Of a stretch of DNA of 43,262 bases, positions 34,662 through 43,262 are shown piece after piece. A program made the translations under genes and the position numbers. The notes below the pieces were generated by a model. That model made no database searches, had not been told where the DNA came from, and saw only the letters and a program-made list of their open reading frames with translations. The first letter of the stretch is position 1. Each line of letters begins with the position of its first letter. This DNA comes from Pleurotus djamor (taxonomy: Eukaryota > Basidiomycota > Agaricomycetes > Agaricales > Pleurotaceae): contig JAPEVF010000379.1 of NCBI GenBank assembly GCA_029747585.1, forward strand, positions 1-43,262, read 5' to 3'.

Positions 34662-35224
34662 AGTATTTTGAGCACGAACAAGGGGTCGAGCGCTGTATAT
34701 AAGGATATGCAGGAAGGCGCAGTCAGAGTTTGTGAGAAAGTAAGGGGGTAAGGTCGTCCTNCGTGGGGGTTCGATGGAAGACTTGAGATCAGAACCGCAG
34801 GCTGAGGTAGAACACGGGTTTGGCGACCAGAAAGTATGTGTGAAAGAGGACCCACAGAAAAGTGAAAGTAAGGCGCAGGGAAAAGAATGAGTGACCACAA
34901 GTGGCCATGATAAATTCTATTCATACTTATATGAAGCGTGTTGAGGAATGAAGCGAGGCGCAGTCGTTGGTAGAACGAGAGCGAATCGTAGATGGAAATA
35001 TAGAACCCAGAGAGGAAATGATTTCTTGTCAACAGGGCCTGGAGCTACGCAGTAGCAGGTGACCTCAGTCGAGCCAAAACGTTGCAGACTTTAAACGGAC
35101 GCCAAAAAGAACGCCATTGGCAAGGTGGTATTACTTGGAGTCGATGCAGAGTCGATGCGCTCTTCGACAAGTGGTAGGAAATGACGCATGCCACGCAGCG
35201 GGACCCCCAAGCGCACGGATGATT
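34662..35224. other. Promoter region of paralogue 1 and 3' flank of paralogue 2, one N near 34762
   Basis: This stretch of about 560 bp lies between the two tandem genes. TATATAAG at 34697-34704 on the plus strand (minus-strand CTTATATA) lies about 36-43 bp upstream of the minus-strand ATG and is a plausible TATA-like element. No coding exon is supported. Confidence 0.4.
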
Positions 35225-36553
35225 CTACGCGCCCTTACATGCATCGAAGTATTCCAGGACTTCCTCAGGCAAGCAATCATCATACGAATCTCGTTCATAC
35301 ACCCCGAGTACTCCAGCGCGGCAGACGAGGCTGATCTTGGCGTCAGAGCCTCGCTTCATCAAACGCTTCTGGATGTCTCCCAAAAGCCACCTCAACATCA
35401 ACATCTTCGGCTGCTCAGCGGCATGGATACCCTTCATCTTCGGAGAGTCGAGTTTCTCTTGTACTAAGCGCGAGAATGCACCACGCTGGTGGAGACCGAT
35501 ATAGAGGTTCGGCGTTTGCGAAAGGTAGAGTTGGGGGTAGACTTCTGACCAGTTGATGTTTTGATAGTTCCAAAATGACCTGGTGGTGATTTCAAGAATG
35601 GATGTTTGAGGGATTGACCATGATCCGGTCGGGTGGACGGCGATGCCAGAGACAAAGGTAGCATCGTTAGACTTCGCGGTAGCCTTGATACTAACTCCTG
35701 CCAGTGCGTCAGCTAGATCGTTGACGTCGGAGGCCTGGGCTGCATGAGGGAGATACGCGTCAACCTCATACCGAATCACCATCTTGAGTCCACCAAAGTC
35801 CTACAAACAGAGTATTCACATCAGCCTGAAGCCTCTGCCCAACGAAAAGGAGGGACTCACATATTGAGAGATCCGACAATGCCCAGCGTGAGTCCCTTCA
35901 TGACAGCCAGGCTCAGCTCTCGTCGTCGCCGTTTCAAAATTGTGCCCAAATCCAAAAGAAGCCATGTCCCTCTCATTCTTACTAAACCTATTCATCAGGA
36001 CCGTTTTCTCTCCAGCTAGTTGTAGGTCAATGCGGAATTCCAAGTCAGAAGACGCCCCAGGGATGGCATTGATCCACCGGAGGAGTTTACGAAGACTGTT
36101 GCGATCTGTGAGGACATCGACAGAGGGCCAATCGTATTTCGGTCGATTGGTCTCGACGTTCATCCCGTTCTTCATGTTGACGGCGATGACGAGGGGAAGA
36201 AGAGGTCTACCTGGCGATCGGTAGTTGTTTTGATCAGCCATTACAACACCGACGTCTCGCTCCAATGTGAATGGCATCCGTTTAACAACCCATTGCTTAG
36301 GAAAGCCTAATAAGGTGTTTCAGCAATCGCACCTGTAGAGTAGTGAACGGACAGCAGATCGCCCATACTTACCAGGAACGAGGATGCTGGGAATTTGGTT
36401 GTCAATCCAGTTGTAGGACCCGATGTACTCGACACGGCTGATGGCGGCGCTGGTAATTTGTTCATCAATGGCTGTCGATGTCGGTCTTGAGATGATCTCG
36501 GAGGGAAACTGGGCAAGGTCAGTTTTGATGTCGTTAGCGGGAGGCAGAGACAT
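35225..36553 (-). CDS. Fungal family often labelled 'geranylgeranyl pyrophosphate synthetase', paralogue 2
   Basis: Exons 36553-36373, 36306-35861 and 35800-35225 give 400 residues. Exons 1 and 2 have exactly the same lengths as in paralogue 1 (181 and 446 nt). It keeps 'MSLPPANDIKTDLAQFP', 'YIGSYNWIDNQIPSILVP', 'FRIDLQLAGEKTVLMN', 'DFGGLKMVIRYEVDAYLP' and 'LLGDIQKRLMKRGSDAKISL'. The C-terminus ends at YFDACKGA, earlier than in paralogue 1. Both copies look intact, and the differences are scattered substitutions, so this is an older tandem duplication. The function is unknown, and no prenyl synthase motif is present. Confidence 0.85.
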
Positions 36554-37054
36554 AATTACTGGCACATCGAGCACCAACAAGCATCGAAGGTTAAATATAT
36601 AAGACGTGTGAGAATGCGAGGAAAGAAGGTAGTCCTCGTGCCCGCTTGATCAAAGAAATGGGGCCTGAACTGAAGATGAAAGAAGAAGATGGGGACTTGA
36701 AGACGAACCAAGACGTGTGAAAGGGGACCCACAACTTCCAGTGGTATTGCTGCCGGTATGTGTCTATTCATATAAAGGAAAGGATAGCAAGAGTCTACGT
36801 CCAAAAGCCGTAACATAGAAGGGGCTGCCATCTAGGTCCAAAGAAAAGTCCAAGAGCGAGGGCATTGCGGAGTCGTTGGCATGCTCGTATTGAGCAATGT
36901 GCATGTCCTCGATGACATGTTCCATCCACAGTGGGAGGGAGGCCACTATCATCTCCGTCGGTCCGTGGTTGGCATGCAGGGAATATCCGGGAAGAAGGAC
37001 ACGAAGGAGAGAAGTTCGAAGGTGAGTCCTTTCCAACAGGGACTGGGTGACGGA
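36554..37054. other. Intergenic region between paralogue 2 and the coiled-coil gene
   Basis: This 500-bp stretch shows no supported coding exon. The minus-strand element TATATTTAAC (plus 36592-36601) about 40 bp before the ATG of paralogue 2 is TATA-like. Confidence 0.4.
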
Positions 37055-38305
37055 CTAGGAAGCGCCACACAACCTCAATCTAGCCAGCACGTTGGCTACA
37101 ACTCCGTGAGGATCGTTCTTCTGTACATGTATGGCGATGACCTCGTCAAAAGCGTTCTCCGGCAAGCCTAGCACATCATGCCACGCATTTTCAGGTTGAA
37201 CTGCAACCTGGACGGAAGCCAACTGCCGGGCGGTGGGTTCGAAGATGAGGACGATGTTCGCGTCGACAGTAGGCGAAACGTCCAGTCGGTATGTTAAGCG
37301 AAGCTCATTATCGGAGACGCTCTTGGCTTCGAGCAGCCCGTATATTGAGCGGTGGAAAGCCAGAGAGGATGTGTACCTATCGAAAAATGAACCTCGAAGT
37401 CCACATGAAGCGGTGGAATACGTACCAGTCATAGAGCGGTATGAGAACCCTCTCATTTCGTGCATCCGTAGCTTGCCGCTCTTTGACCTCTTTCACGGCC
37501 TGCTCAACCTCACCGCGTTCATGACGCAGCCGTTCTGATTCGCTCGCAGAGGCCTTCACCCGTCCTTTCAGAGTGTGTATTTGCCGCTGAGAATCTTCAA
37601 GATCGTCATTCAGTGTTTGCATAGCCTCAACTTGATCTGCGAGCTTCTGGTCCGCGAGAGGGACAGTGAGCCGGGGATGTGGATACGTTTGGCGGAGACG
37701 CGTGAGTTGAAGTCGGGCGTCGATGATCTTCTGGGACAAGGAAGCCGCTTGCATAGTTATGTTCTCCGCCTTCGAGTACTCTGAGAGCTCAGTGAGTGCA
37801 TTCCCTTCAAACAGCCAGGCTTCAACGTACCTTGCTCGACATGGGGTGCCAACTCCCGAATTTGCTTCTGCGTAGCTGCCAACCGTTCCTTGGTAGCCTT
37901 CAGTCGCTCCTTTGTCTCTTGATTCGAAGCAAACAGCAGCTTATTATCGTCCGCAGTTACGATAGGCGCGTCGTCAATGTCGCTGACGATAGTCTTGACA
38001 TATTTATCCTTTGCGTTTTGCTCCAAATATGCAAACTTGAGTTTTCTCAGAAACGCCTAAGGATCACAGCCAAGTTAGACCGAATGTTCAGTGCACTCAG
38101 CCTTTTATCATACCGTCTGCGCTGCGAGATCGGAAGCGACGAGTGCAGGATCCTTGACGCGAATTTCCGAGGTATCATCAGCTGCATCGTCGTCGGTGTG
38201 GCTCTTGGAAAAGTGGTCGACGCTCTTGAGAATGTGCAAGGATGAAGAAACCTTTTCGAATGTCGTAGACAGCAGCGACGCGTCTTGATCCTTTCCTACC
38301 GACAT
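37055..38305 (-). CDS. Coiled-coil protein, probably Sos7-like kinetochore component
   Basis: Exons 38305-38114, 38056-37831, 37780-37426 and 37376-37055 give 364 residues. Residues about 90-260 are heptad-rich, with long Lys/Glu/Gln/Leu helices (ETKERLKATKERLAATQKQI, LADQKLADQVEAMQTL), so a coiled coil is clear. The C-terminal 105 residues form a globular alpha/beta-type part (YTSSLAFHRSIYGLLEAK, NIVLIFEPTARQLASVQV). This layout, and the 'LAFHRS...SDNELRLTYRL' stretch, resemble the fungal kinetochore protein Sos7 (a Mis12/Spc7-associated factor, counterpart of Kre28/Zwint). That name rests on memory of the family and is moderate at best. It diverges from gene B with only 136 bp between the ATGs, so the two probably share regulation. 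A truncated copy of exon 1 lies at 2753-2920. Confidence 0.8.
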
Positions 38306-38441
38306 CGTGGAACAAGTTCAAATTTGGGCTGAACTGAATGCCACATGACTGTGACATGTACGCGCCGAGGGCACATGACTTGGTGACGTACGCGTCGCGA
38401 CGTGATTGTGACACAAACACGACCGCGCAACGACCGCGACC
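38306..38441. promoter_or_regulatory. Bidirectional promoter with repeated TGACGT / CGTCGCGACG element
   Basis: This 136-bp divergent promoter lies between the coiled-coil gene and gene B. It contains CATGACTGTGACATGTACGCG at 38344-38364. A second block at 38384-38412 contains TGACGTACGCG followed by the 10-bp palindrome CGTCGCGACG and TGATTGTGAC. The second block recurs nearly unchanged before the HNH-like gene at 41541-41577, and TGACGTACGCGT recurs in the promoter at 2690-2701. TGACGT is the half-site of CRE/ATF-type bZIP factors, so bZIP binding is a reasonable guess. Confidence 0.6.
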
Positions 38442-41340
38442 ATGGTGGACAGGGAAACTCCGTTTGAATTCAACTTCTACCTTATCAAAGCTCTCAAATC
38501 AGGATATCTTCATGTCGTACAGAACTCGTACATCATCACCAAGTATACATGGGAGAAGGACACGCCAGAGTTCGTCGACGTCGGTATGATTGCCAACGAA
38601 ATAGTTGGCGATGCCCGTAAAAAGTACAGATTGCTTTTTCCTTACTTTGTACGTTTTCTCTCTCCAATTAATAGGTCTACTCAAGCCTACTCAACCCCTC
38701 CAGGGTATCAATGGCAAATCGTTCTCTCCCCAGTCACCTTGCTTCAGCAAGGTCATTCAAAGGTCTACTTGACCTTTTTTTTGTTAGGTGTGCACTGTTT
38801 TCGGCCATTTCGACCCTGTATTTGGGCGCTTGTTTACTCTGGGTGGATGGACCCTGCGAAATTTCTTTTTATGGCTTAACTGTGTATCCGCATTTGGGTC
38901 TTTCTTTATATGGTATTCTTGCGTTGCGGCTTCGTTTTGCGCTTGGGTGACGGTGAACACTGCAAGTTATCATGCACATGGTTTGCCCGCGTCAGGTCCT
39001 TTTGTCTCTAAATGTGTATCTGAAAGTTCTATTACTCTGTTTCTGGTACCTCCGACATTATCTCTATGTCTAGCCCGTCCTTTTCAAATTGGAAAACCGC
39101 ACTGAATAGTATCCTCCCCATTTCTTTCGCCGGCGTCGCCATGTTTGCCTTTGTACGTGTCGGGAGAACCTTGTAGAACGATTATTGCTGTGCTTTGGAG
39201 GCAAATGGCTTCGCGGACAACTTGGTCCATGGGTTCTTCCTGTTAGAAAGCCTCCACCTATGGAGATTCGAGAACTCCTTCGTCATCCTTTCCTATTCTT
39301 TGTGTCCCGCGTCTCTCGTTGGTCTCTCTTATGAGTTGCTTATGTCACTACTTGCGATGCGGGGCAAAAGATAGTGGACGACACTAAAAGAGACTTGAAA
39401 AAGAGAAGTTGTTGTGACCGTGATTAGCATAGATTGTAAGCACTGGTTATTCAAGGGAACATGGTTTTCGATCCGCGAAGGGGGGGGTTTATAAGTTTGA
39501 GGTCTGAAAATTTGGATGGATTCCAAGCGTTAAACATCAGGTGAGAGTCCGTGTTCGGTGCGAGTGGCTGGGAGGTGGGTAAGTGTGGTTGAACTTGATG
39601 GTTTTGAGTTGTATTCAGAATTAGCTGCTTGAAGCAAGGTGAAATTTTGGCGCTTAGGCGCCGCCTAGTTTTTGAATGGGCTGAAAGTCGATTCTTTGCC
39701 TGAGCACTTCGAGGCTGTCGCTACAAGTACCACCCTCAGTGAGCTCTTTCCTAATGTCAAGACGCCACCGCGACTGCCATGGGAAATTACGTTGTTGGTC
39801 GAGGATATCAAATCACTCCAAGGTAGCGGCATCGAACCGGAGGACCCATCTGACATCGCCAATTACACTCTACAAAGTATGTCTCCTCTTTAGTTAAAAT
39901 CGCGCTTCTTAAGCTTGTCGTTAGCCTTCCGGAACTACCGCCGCTACATCGCTACTCGCGCGACGTCAACTGTCTCCGCCAAATTTGACAACTACGTGGA
40001 AATCCAGGGATCACGCTTTCCTTTACTTGATGGTCGTTTCGCTGCCACCGGGCCCAGCACATGTGCTCCTCCCATCGAACTTTATCACCCTGTATTTGCC
40101 AACTTCCGGGCTCGATGTCAGGATTCTACCTTGATTCCATCGCCTGAGGTTCTTCTGGGTGTTGCAGCTCTCTTTAGAGAGCTCTCTAGAATTCATGATC
40201 GATGTGGCCACCGTGATGCTGGGTGCCGTCAGAAACTCAGCGATGTCCTTGGTATTGCTCTTGACAGGGTCGGGAACTCGGACGACTATGCCTCTCTCCA
40301 AGAGACACCTCTAGGGATTAGTGCTAGCCCTTGCTTTGTGTCACTCAAGAGTGAGCTTGGTTCAGGCGGATCGGATCCATCTGTGCAAGTAGTCTTCTCA
40401 TACGAGAGGAACGTTTCTGAACCAGAAGTACCTCATGCTCATGTTCATATCTTCCTGTCGACTGACAAATACGCAGGCTACTGATCTACTAAAAACATCG
40501 ACATGCCCTTCTTTCCTGATAAGCCTTGCTGGACCTTGGATCGCCATCCTCGGCGCGGTGTTCACGACAAGAGTCATTGCCCAACGACTCGCAGGCTACG
40601 AATGGTACGGTCTAAGTCGTGCCAACGACGATGAGACCATATTTGCTGCAGCGAAACAGCTTTATGCCCTACGTCTCTGCATTGCTGATCTCCGCGAGGA
40701 CTACAAGAAGCTCTCCGAGTGCATCGCTGAAGACGGGGCTCTCCATCCCCGCTTTTTCCCGTACATAACTTCCTATGTTGATTTGGATGGAACCGCGGTC
40801 CAGTTTACTTACATCAAGCCTTTGGCGATCGACCCCAGCTGCGTCGTCTTCCTGGCCGAACGAGCAGATACGAACAAAGACATCGTCGTCAAGTTCACAC
40901 CCCGCTACTGCGCCGACGCCCACAAATGGATGGCTAATGCTGGATACGCTCCTCACCTTGAAGCTTGTCATCCTCTGGGCGAAGGCTACGGAAAGCTGAA
41001 GATCGTCGTAATGGAATATGTGCAAGGCGAGGCATTCCATCAGCTCTATGGACATGAAGGCCCCATCCCAGCGACCGTCCGTGAGACTCTGGATAGGGCA
41101 AGAGCTCATCTTCGTCGAGGAGGCTTTATCTTACCAGATTTTCGCCGGCCGAATTTAATGTGGATCGATGGTAGCGACGAGCATCCTTTGAAGATTATTG
41201 ACTTTGATTGGGCCTGTAAGAACGGGGACGGCGCCAGATACCCTTTCCATTTATCAACGGCAGTTACAACAAAGGCGAATGCGAAAGAGTACGACTTGAT
41301 TACAGTACAACATGAAGACATGATGTATCAAAACCTTTGA
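38442..41340 (+). CDS. Gene B: header plus kinase-like modular protein, possibly Crinkler-type
   Basis: Exons 38442-38648, 38704-38733 joined to 39669-39876, 39925-40427 and 40477-41340 give about 603 residues. A 935-bp insertion splits exon 2 (see separate entry). The header (residues 1-150, ATSTTLSELFPNV and LPWEITLLVEDI) is shared with B'. A middle part carries 'PPIELYHPVF' and 'LKSELGSGGSDPSVQ', which resembles the E-x-K region of PD-(D/E)XK-like domains. The C-terminus is protein-kinase-like: Lys in 'DIVVKF', a catalytic-loop equivalent 'LPDFRRPNLMW' (D-x5-N spacing kept, HRD altered) and 'IDFDWAC' in place of DFG. This header / nuclease-like / kinase layout recalls CR (Crinkler) effectors, which are also found in free-living fungi in inter-organism or anti-element conflict. 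The assignment is inference. There is no signal peptide. Confidence 0.75.
38734..39668. mobile_element. 935-bp insertion in exon 2 of gene B with inverted repeats
   Basis: Removing 38734-39668 restores exon 2 exactly as in B' (SFSPQ then FLNGLKVD, against SFDLQ then FLQTTKID). The insert begins TCACCTTGCTTCA (38734-38746), and its perfect reverse complement TGAAGCAAGGTGA lies at 39630-39642, 26 bp inside the right end. The last 26 bp (AATTTTGGCGCTTAGGCGCC, then GCCTAG) are GC-palindromic, like the ends of some hAT-type elements. No transposase is encoded, so it would be a non-autonomous element. A donor-like AAG|GTCATT at 38752 and the terminal CCTAG would allow in-frame splicing with six extra codons, so the insert could now act as an intron. 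I cannot see a clear target-site duplication. Confidence 0.65.
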
Positions 41341-41632
41341 TTTATAGCGTATTCGTATTGAATGTTTCCGTTTTGCGATCATTCTATACTTAACCCCACA
41401 TCTTTGAGCCCATTGCAAAGATCAAAGCAGGTCTCATTGCCTCTGAAAAAGGCTAGAGATATGAATCTCACTGATTACTACACGTCTGCGTTAACTGGCA
41501 CAACTGTGACATGCCTGCACATGATATGCACATGACTGTGACGTACATACGCGTCGCGACGTGATTGTGATTGTGACATATCACAGATAACCTCAGCTTC
41601 CGACTTCGAGCTTCAAACCTTCTTAAAGCGCG
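41341..41632. promoter_or_regulatory. Promoter of the HNH-like gene with the shared palindromic element
   Basis: Within this 292-bp gap, CATGACTGTGACGTAC starts at 41531, followed by ACGCGTCGCGACGTGATTGT and then a repeated ATTGTGA. The block is the same as in the 38306-38441 promoter over more than 20 bp, in the same orientation relative to the downstream gene. Dispersed TGTGACAT copies occur on both sides. Confidence 0.6.
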
Positions 41633-42964
41633 ATGGTAATACGCTGTCGCCGTGCAGAAGATGATGGTCCCTCCGCAGAGTCTGGTTCGACTCCCAAGAA
41701 ACGGCGCCTGAGGTATGCATCGAATTCGACAGTCACGTCTAGAAGAAAACGCGCTGCCCAACTCGCCCTAATCTCCGCCATGCTGGACCAGAACAATGAA
41801 TATCCCTACCAGTACCATTATATATGTGGTGAAAGTCGTGTCAGTGATGAGATGTCGTCTATCCAGCTCAGCCATGCGATAGCCAAATCAGTCGATGATC
41901 TAACGGTCTGCACCCGTCTTGTACTTGTTTTACACCCAACTAATTCGATGTCTACCCTTTAGCTCACAAAGCTCGAGTGGGCTTGGAACATGAAATACTA
42001 TACCCTGAACTTGGACAGTAGTAAGAACCTACAACCTTGTGTGTTGGCCCCTCTATTCGCTTTGATTCCTTACTCAATTCTGAATATCTCCAGTGACAAA
42101 ACCCCTTCATTCCTTTCTTGACAAAGGAACCGACAGCTGGCTCTGGCTACCAGTTGATTCAAAGTTGATGAGTCGACTGCACACCATCCACATCGTCTCT
42201 CCGGCTTCACCCCCGCGTCGCATCCCAAAAGCCGAATACAAGTCTAAGAAGACTTTCAATTATGATCTTCTAGCTCTCAAAGGCACGGAATACGCTTGGG
42301 ACATACAACAGTACTTGGACTCGTACAAATTGGTCGACATCCGCCAGTCCCACATGCACGGATATCCCTTTGCCAAACTCCCGACATACCGATTGCACCT
42401 TTATCCTCACTTCGCTATCTTCAATTCTGGGCAAAAGTTGGACCGCTTCTTCTCAGACAATCCTTCCCCTTCCATGGAAGAAATTATCGCCGAGTTTCCT
42501 TTCTTAAACGCATTCCAATCCAGAGCGTTTTTCATGCGACGATGCTTGGCTTTGTATAGATCCTGGATGTCAGTTTCTCCCCTCCCTCCTTTACTGCTTC
42601 CCGCGATTCACAGGTCCCATCCATTCCTGGCCAACCACGTCCCTCACGCACTGATTCGACTCAAAATACACGAAGCACCGGTAGCAGTGGTGCCGCCAGC
42701 ATTTCAGCATGCAGCCTGGATAGCCTCGCCAGCGGTAGCGTCGAGGAGGATTTGAGGTTAGCCGATCTCGAAGAACCTTCTCACCGTGTCACTGCATGGG
42801 CCGACGATGTATACCAAGCGTTCTTGCTCGACGACGACGAGCCTGTCACTCTGGCAGACGCAGCGCCACCAGGAGCAGGTAGATCTGGATCTGACGGCAG
42901 TCCGACCCCCAGTTCTTCAGAGCCTGACCACAACCCTGTTCGACGCCCACTCTTCTTGCGTTGA
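41633..42964 (+). CDS. HNH-endonuclease-like protein of basidiomycete type, with acidic Ser-rich tail
   Basis: Exons 41633-41905, 41963-42020 and 42094-42568 join in frame, then an exon ending at TGA 42962-42964. The N-terminus is basic (PKKRRLRY, a possible nuclear signal). The core reads YICGESRV, then SHAIAKS (equivalent of the family's 'CHI-P-S' Cys/His region), 'LEWAWNMKYYTLNLDS' and 'LHSFLDKGTDSWLWLP'. That series is typical of the HNH-like domain found in many Agaricomycete proteins, although the zinc Cys set is incomplete here. The tail is acidic (residues SVEEDLRLADLEEPS, FLLDDDEP). The last acceptor is uncertain: AAG at about 42674 or TAG near 42681 gives the acidic frame. The nearest CAG (42612-42613) gives another frame that ends at 42755. 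A nuclease function is plausible but not shown. Confidence 0.7.
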
Positions 42965-43085
42965 TGCTACCATTGGGCGCATGAAGTTTCTGATCGCACT
43001 ACATTGACGGGTTCCGGTCTCGTGTACAGGTTCTGAGCAAGATTTATATCCTTATAGATTGAATACATTTCCCTTGATACTGCTG
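42965..43085. other. Short convergent intergenic stretch
   Basis: This 121-bp gap lies between two convergent stop codons and must hold both polyadenylation regions. It contains TTTATATCC and ATTGAATACA. Nothing else was seen. Confidence 0.4.
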
Positions 43086-43262
43086 CTACTTGCGAGGAAA
43101 CGTTCGCTCTACAACGTAACACGGCACTGCATCGCCATCGTTATTGAAGACCTGCATGGCGAATCGGTCTGGGGTACCATCTACGCTTGATCCTGTTGAT
43201 ACAGTCGTCGCCATCCGCTGAGAGTTCCCGTGAGGGACGCGAACGGTGATTTGGTTTCCATG
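43086..43262 (-). CDS. 3' end of an unrecognised gene at the right edge
   Basis: The minus strand is open from the window edge for 58 codons to TAG at 43088-43086. The peptide contains GNQITVRVPHGNSQ, DRFAMQVFNNDGDAVPCYV and ends ERTFPRK. Alternating hydrophobic strands suggest a beta-rich domain. There is no intron in the visible part. I do not recognise the family. The coding call rests on codon character and the clean reading frame. Confidence 0.55.
   Translation of the reverse strand, partial: HGNQITVRVPHGNSQRMATTVSTGSSVDGTPDRFAMQVFNNDGDAVPCYVVERTFPRK

Noticed and set aside
38711..39105. Hydrophobic frames inside the 935-bp insertion as a membrane protein or transposase
   Set aside because: The frames are short and overlap in different phases; no transposase motif was seen.
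41680..41700. GGTTCGACTCC as a tRNA T-loop
   Set aside because: No cloverleaf partner arms were found, and it lies inside the HNH-like coding exon.

Overview
This looks like a window from a draft assembly of a mushroom-forming basidiomycete (Agaricomycetes). Genes are cut by many short introns (about 45-70 nt, GT..AG, frequent CTGAC/CTAAC branch sites). Several families are ones I know mainly from Agaricomycetes: a GDQ-type N-terminal module, a DUF6593-like protein, and the fungal family usually labelled 'geranylgeranyl pyrophosphate synthetase'. Ns and a few single-base frame breaks at A-runs suggest draft quality. No plasmid, phage, rRNA, tRNA or CRISPR feature was seen. All exon models below were built by eye.

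Left part (1-2.9 kb): two minus-strand genes of a modular family. Gene M (partial, 1-1007) and gene B' (1451-2637) have unrelated N-termini but share a related intron and the start of the next exon. B' faces a bidirectional promoter and a truncated copy (2753-2920) of the first exon of the coiled-coil gene at 37-38 kb. At 3423-4942 is a nine-exon TauD-like dioxygenase.

6.5-16.4 kb: a tandem array with a period of about 5.04 kb. Its units pair a histidine-phosphatase gene with a two-domain gene carrying a GDQ-like N-terminus and a Cys4 zinc ribbon. The zinc-ribbon genes (7145-9074 and 12189-14105) are both open. The middle phosphatase copy (about 10166-11060) is dead, with its RHG arginine codon turned into a stop. 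The last copy (15151-16391) is intact.

16.4-30.5 kb: a multi-exon membrane protein of unknown function (17398-19298), a gene-poor stretch holding a relic of ribosomal protein eS17 (about 21490-21735), a broken unknown gene (24005-24484), and an intact GT15 alpha-1,2-mannosyltransferase of the KRE2/MNT1/KTR type (25324-27160).

30.5-43.3 kb: a dual-specificity phosphatase (30530-31141), a DUF6593-like gene with one frame break (32128-32712, minus), two tandem paralogues (33279-34661 and 35225-36553, minus), and a coiled-coil protein resembling kinetochore Sos7 (37055-38305, minus). The last shares a 136-bp bidirectional promoter with gene B (38442-41340), which has the same header as B' but a kinase-like C-terminus. 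An HNH-like gene (41633-42964) follows, then the 3' end of an unknown gene at the right edge.

The most unusual signal is the M / B' / B group. Headers and C-terminal modules are recombined, an inverted duplication carried the shared promoter and the start of the coiled-coil gene, and a palindromic promoter element recurs upstream of B and the HNH gene. This resembles Crinkler (CRN/CR)-type effectors, but that assignment is inference.
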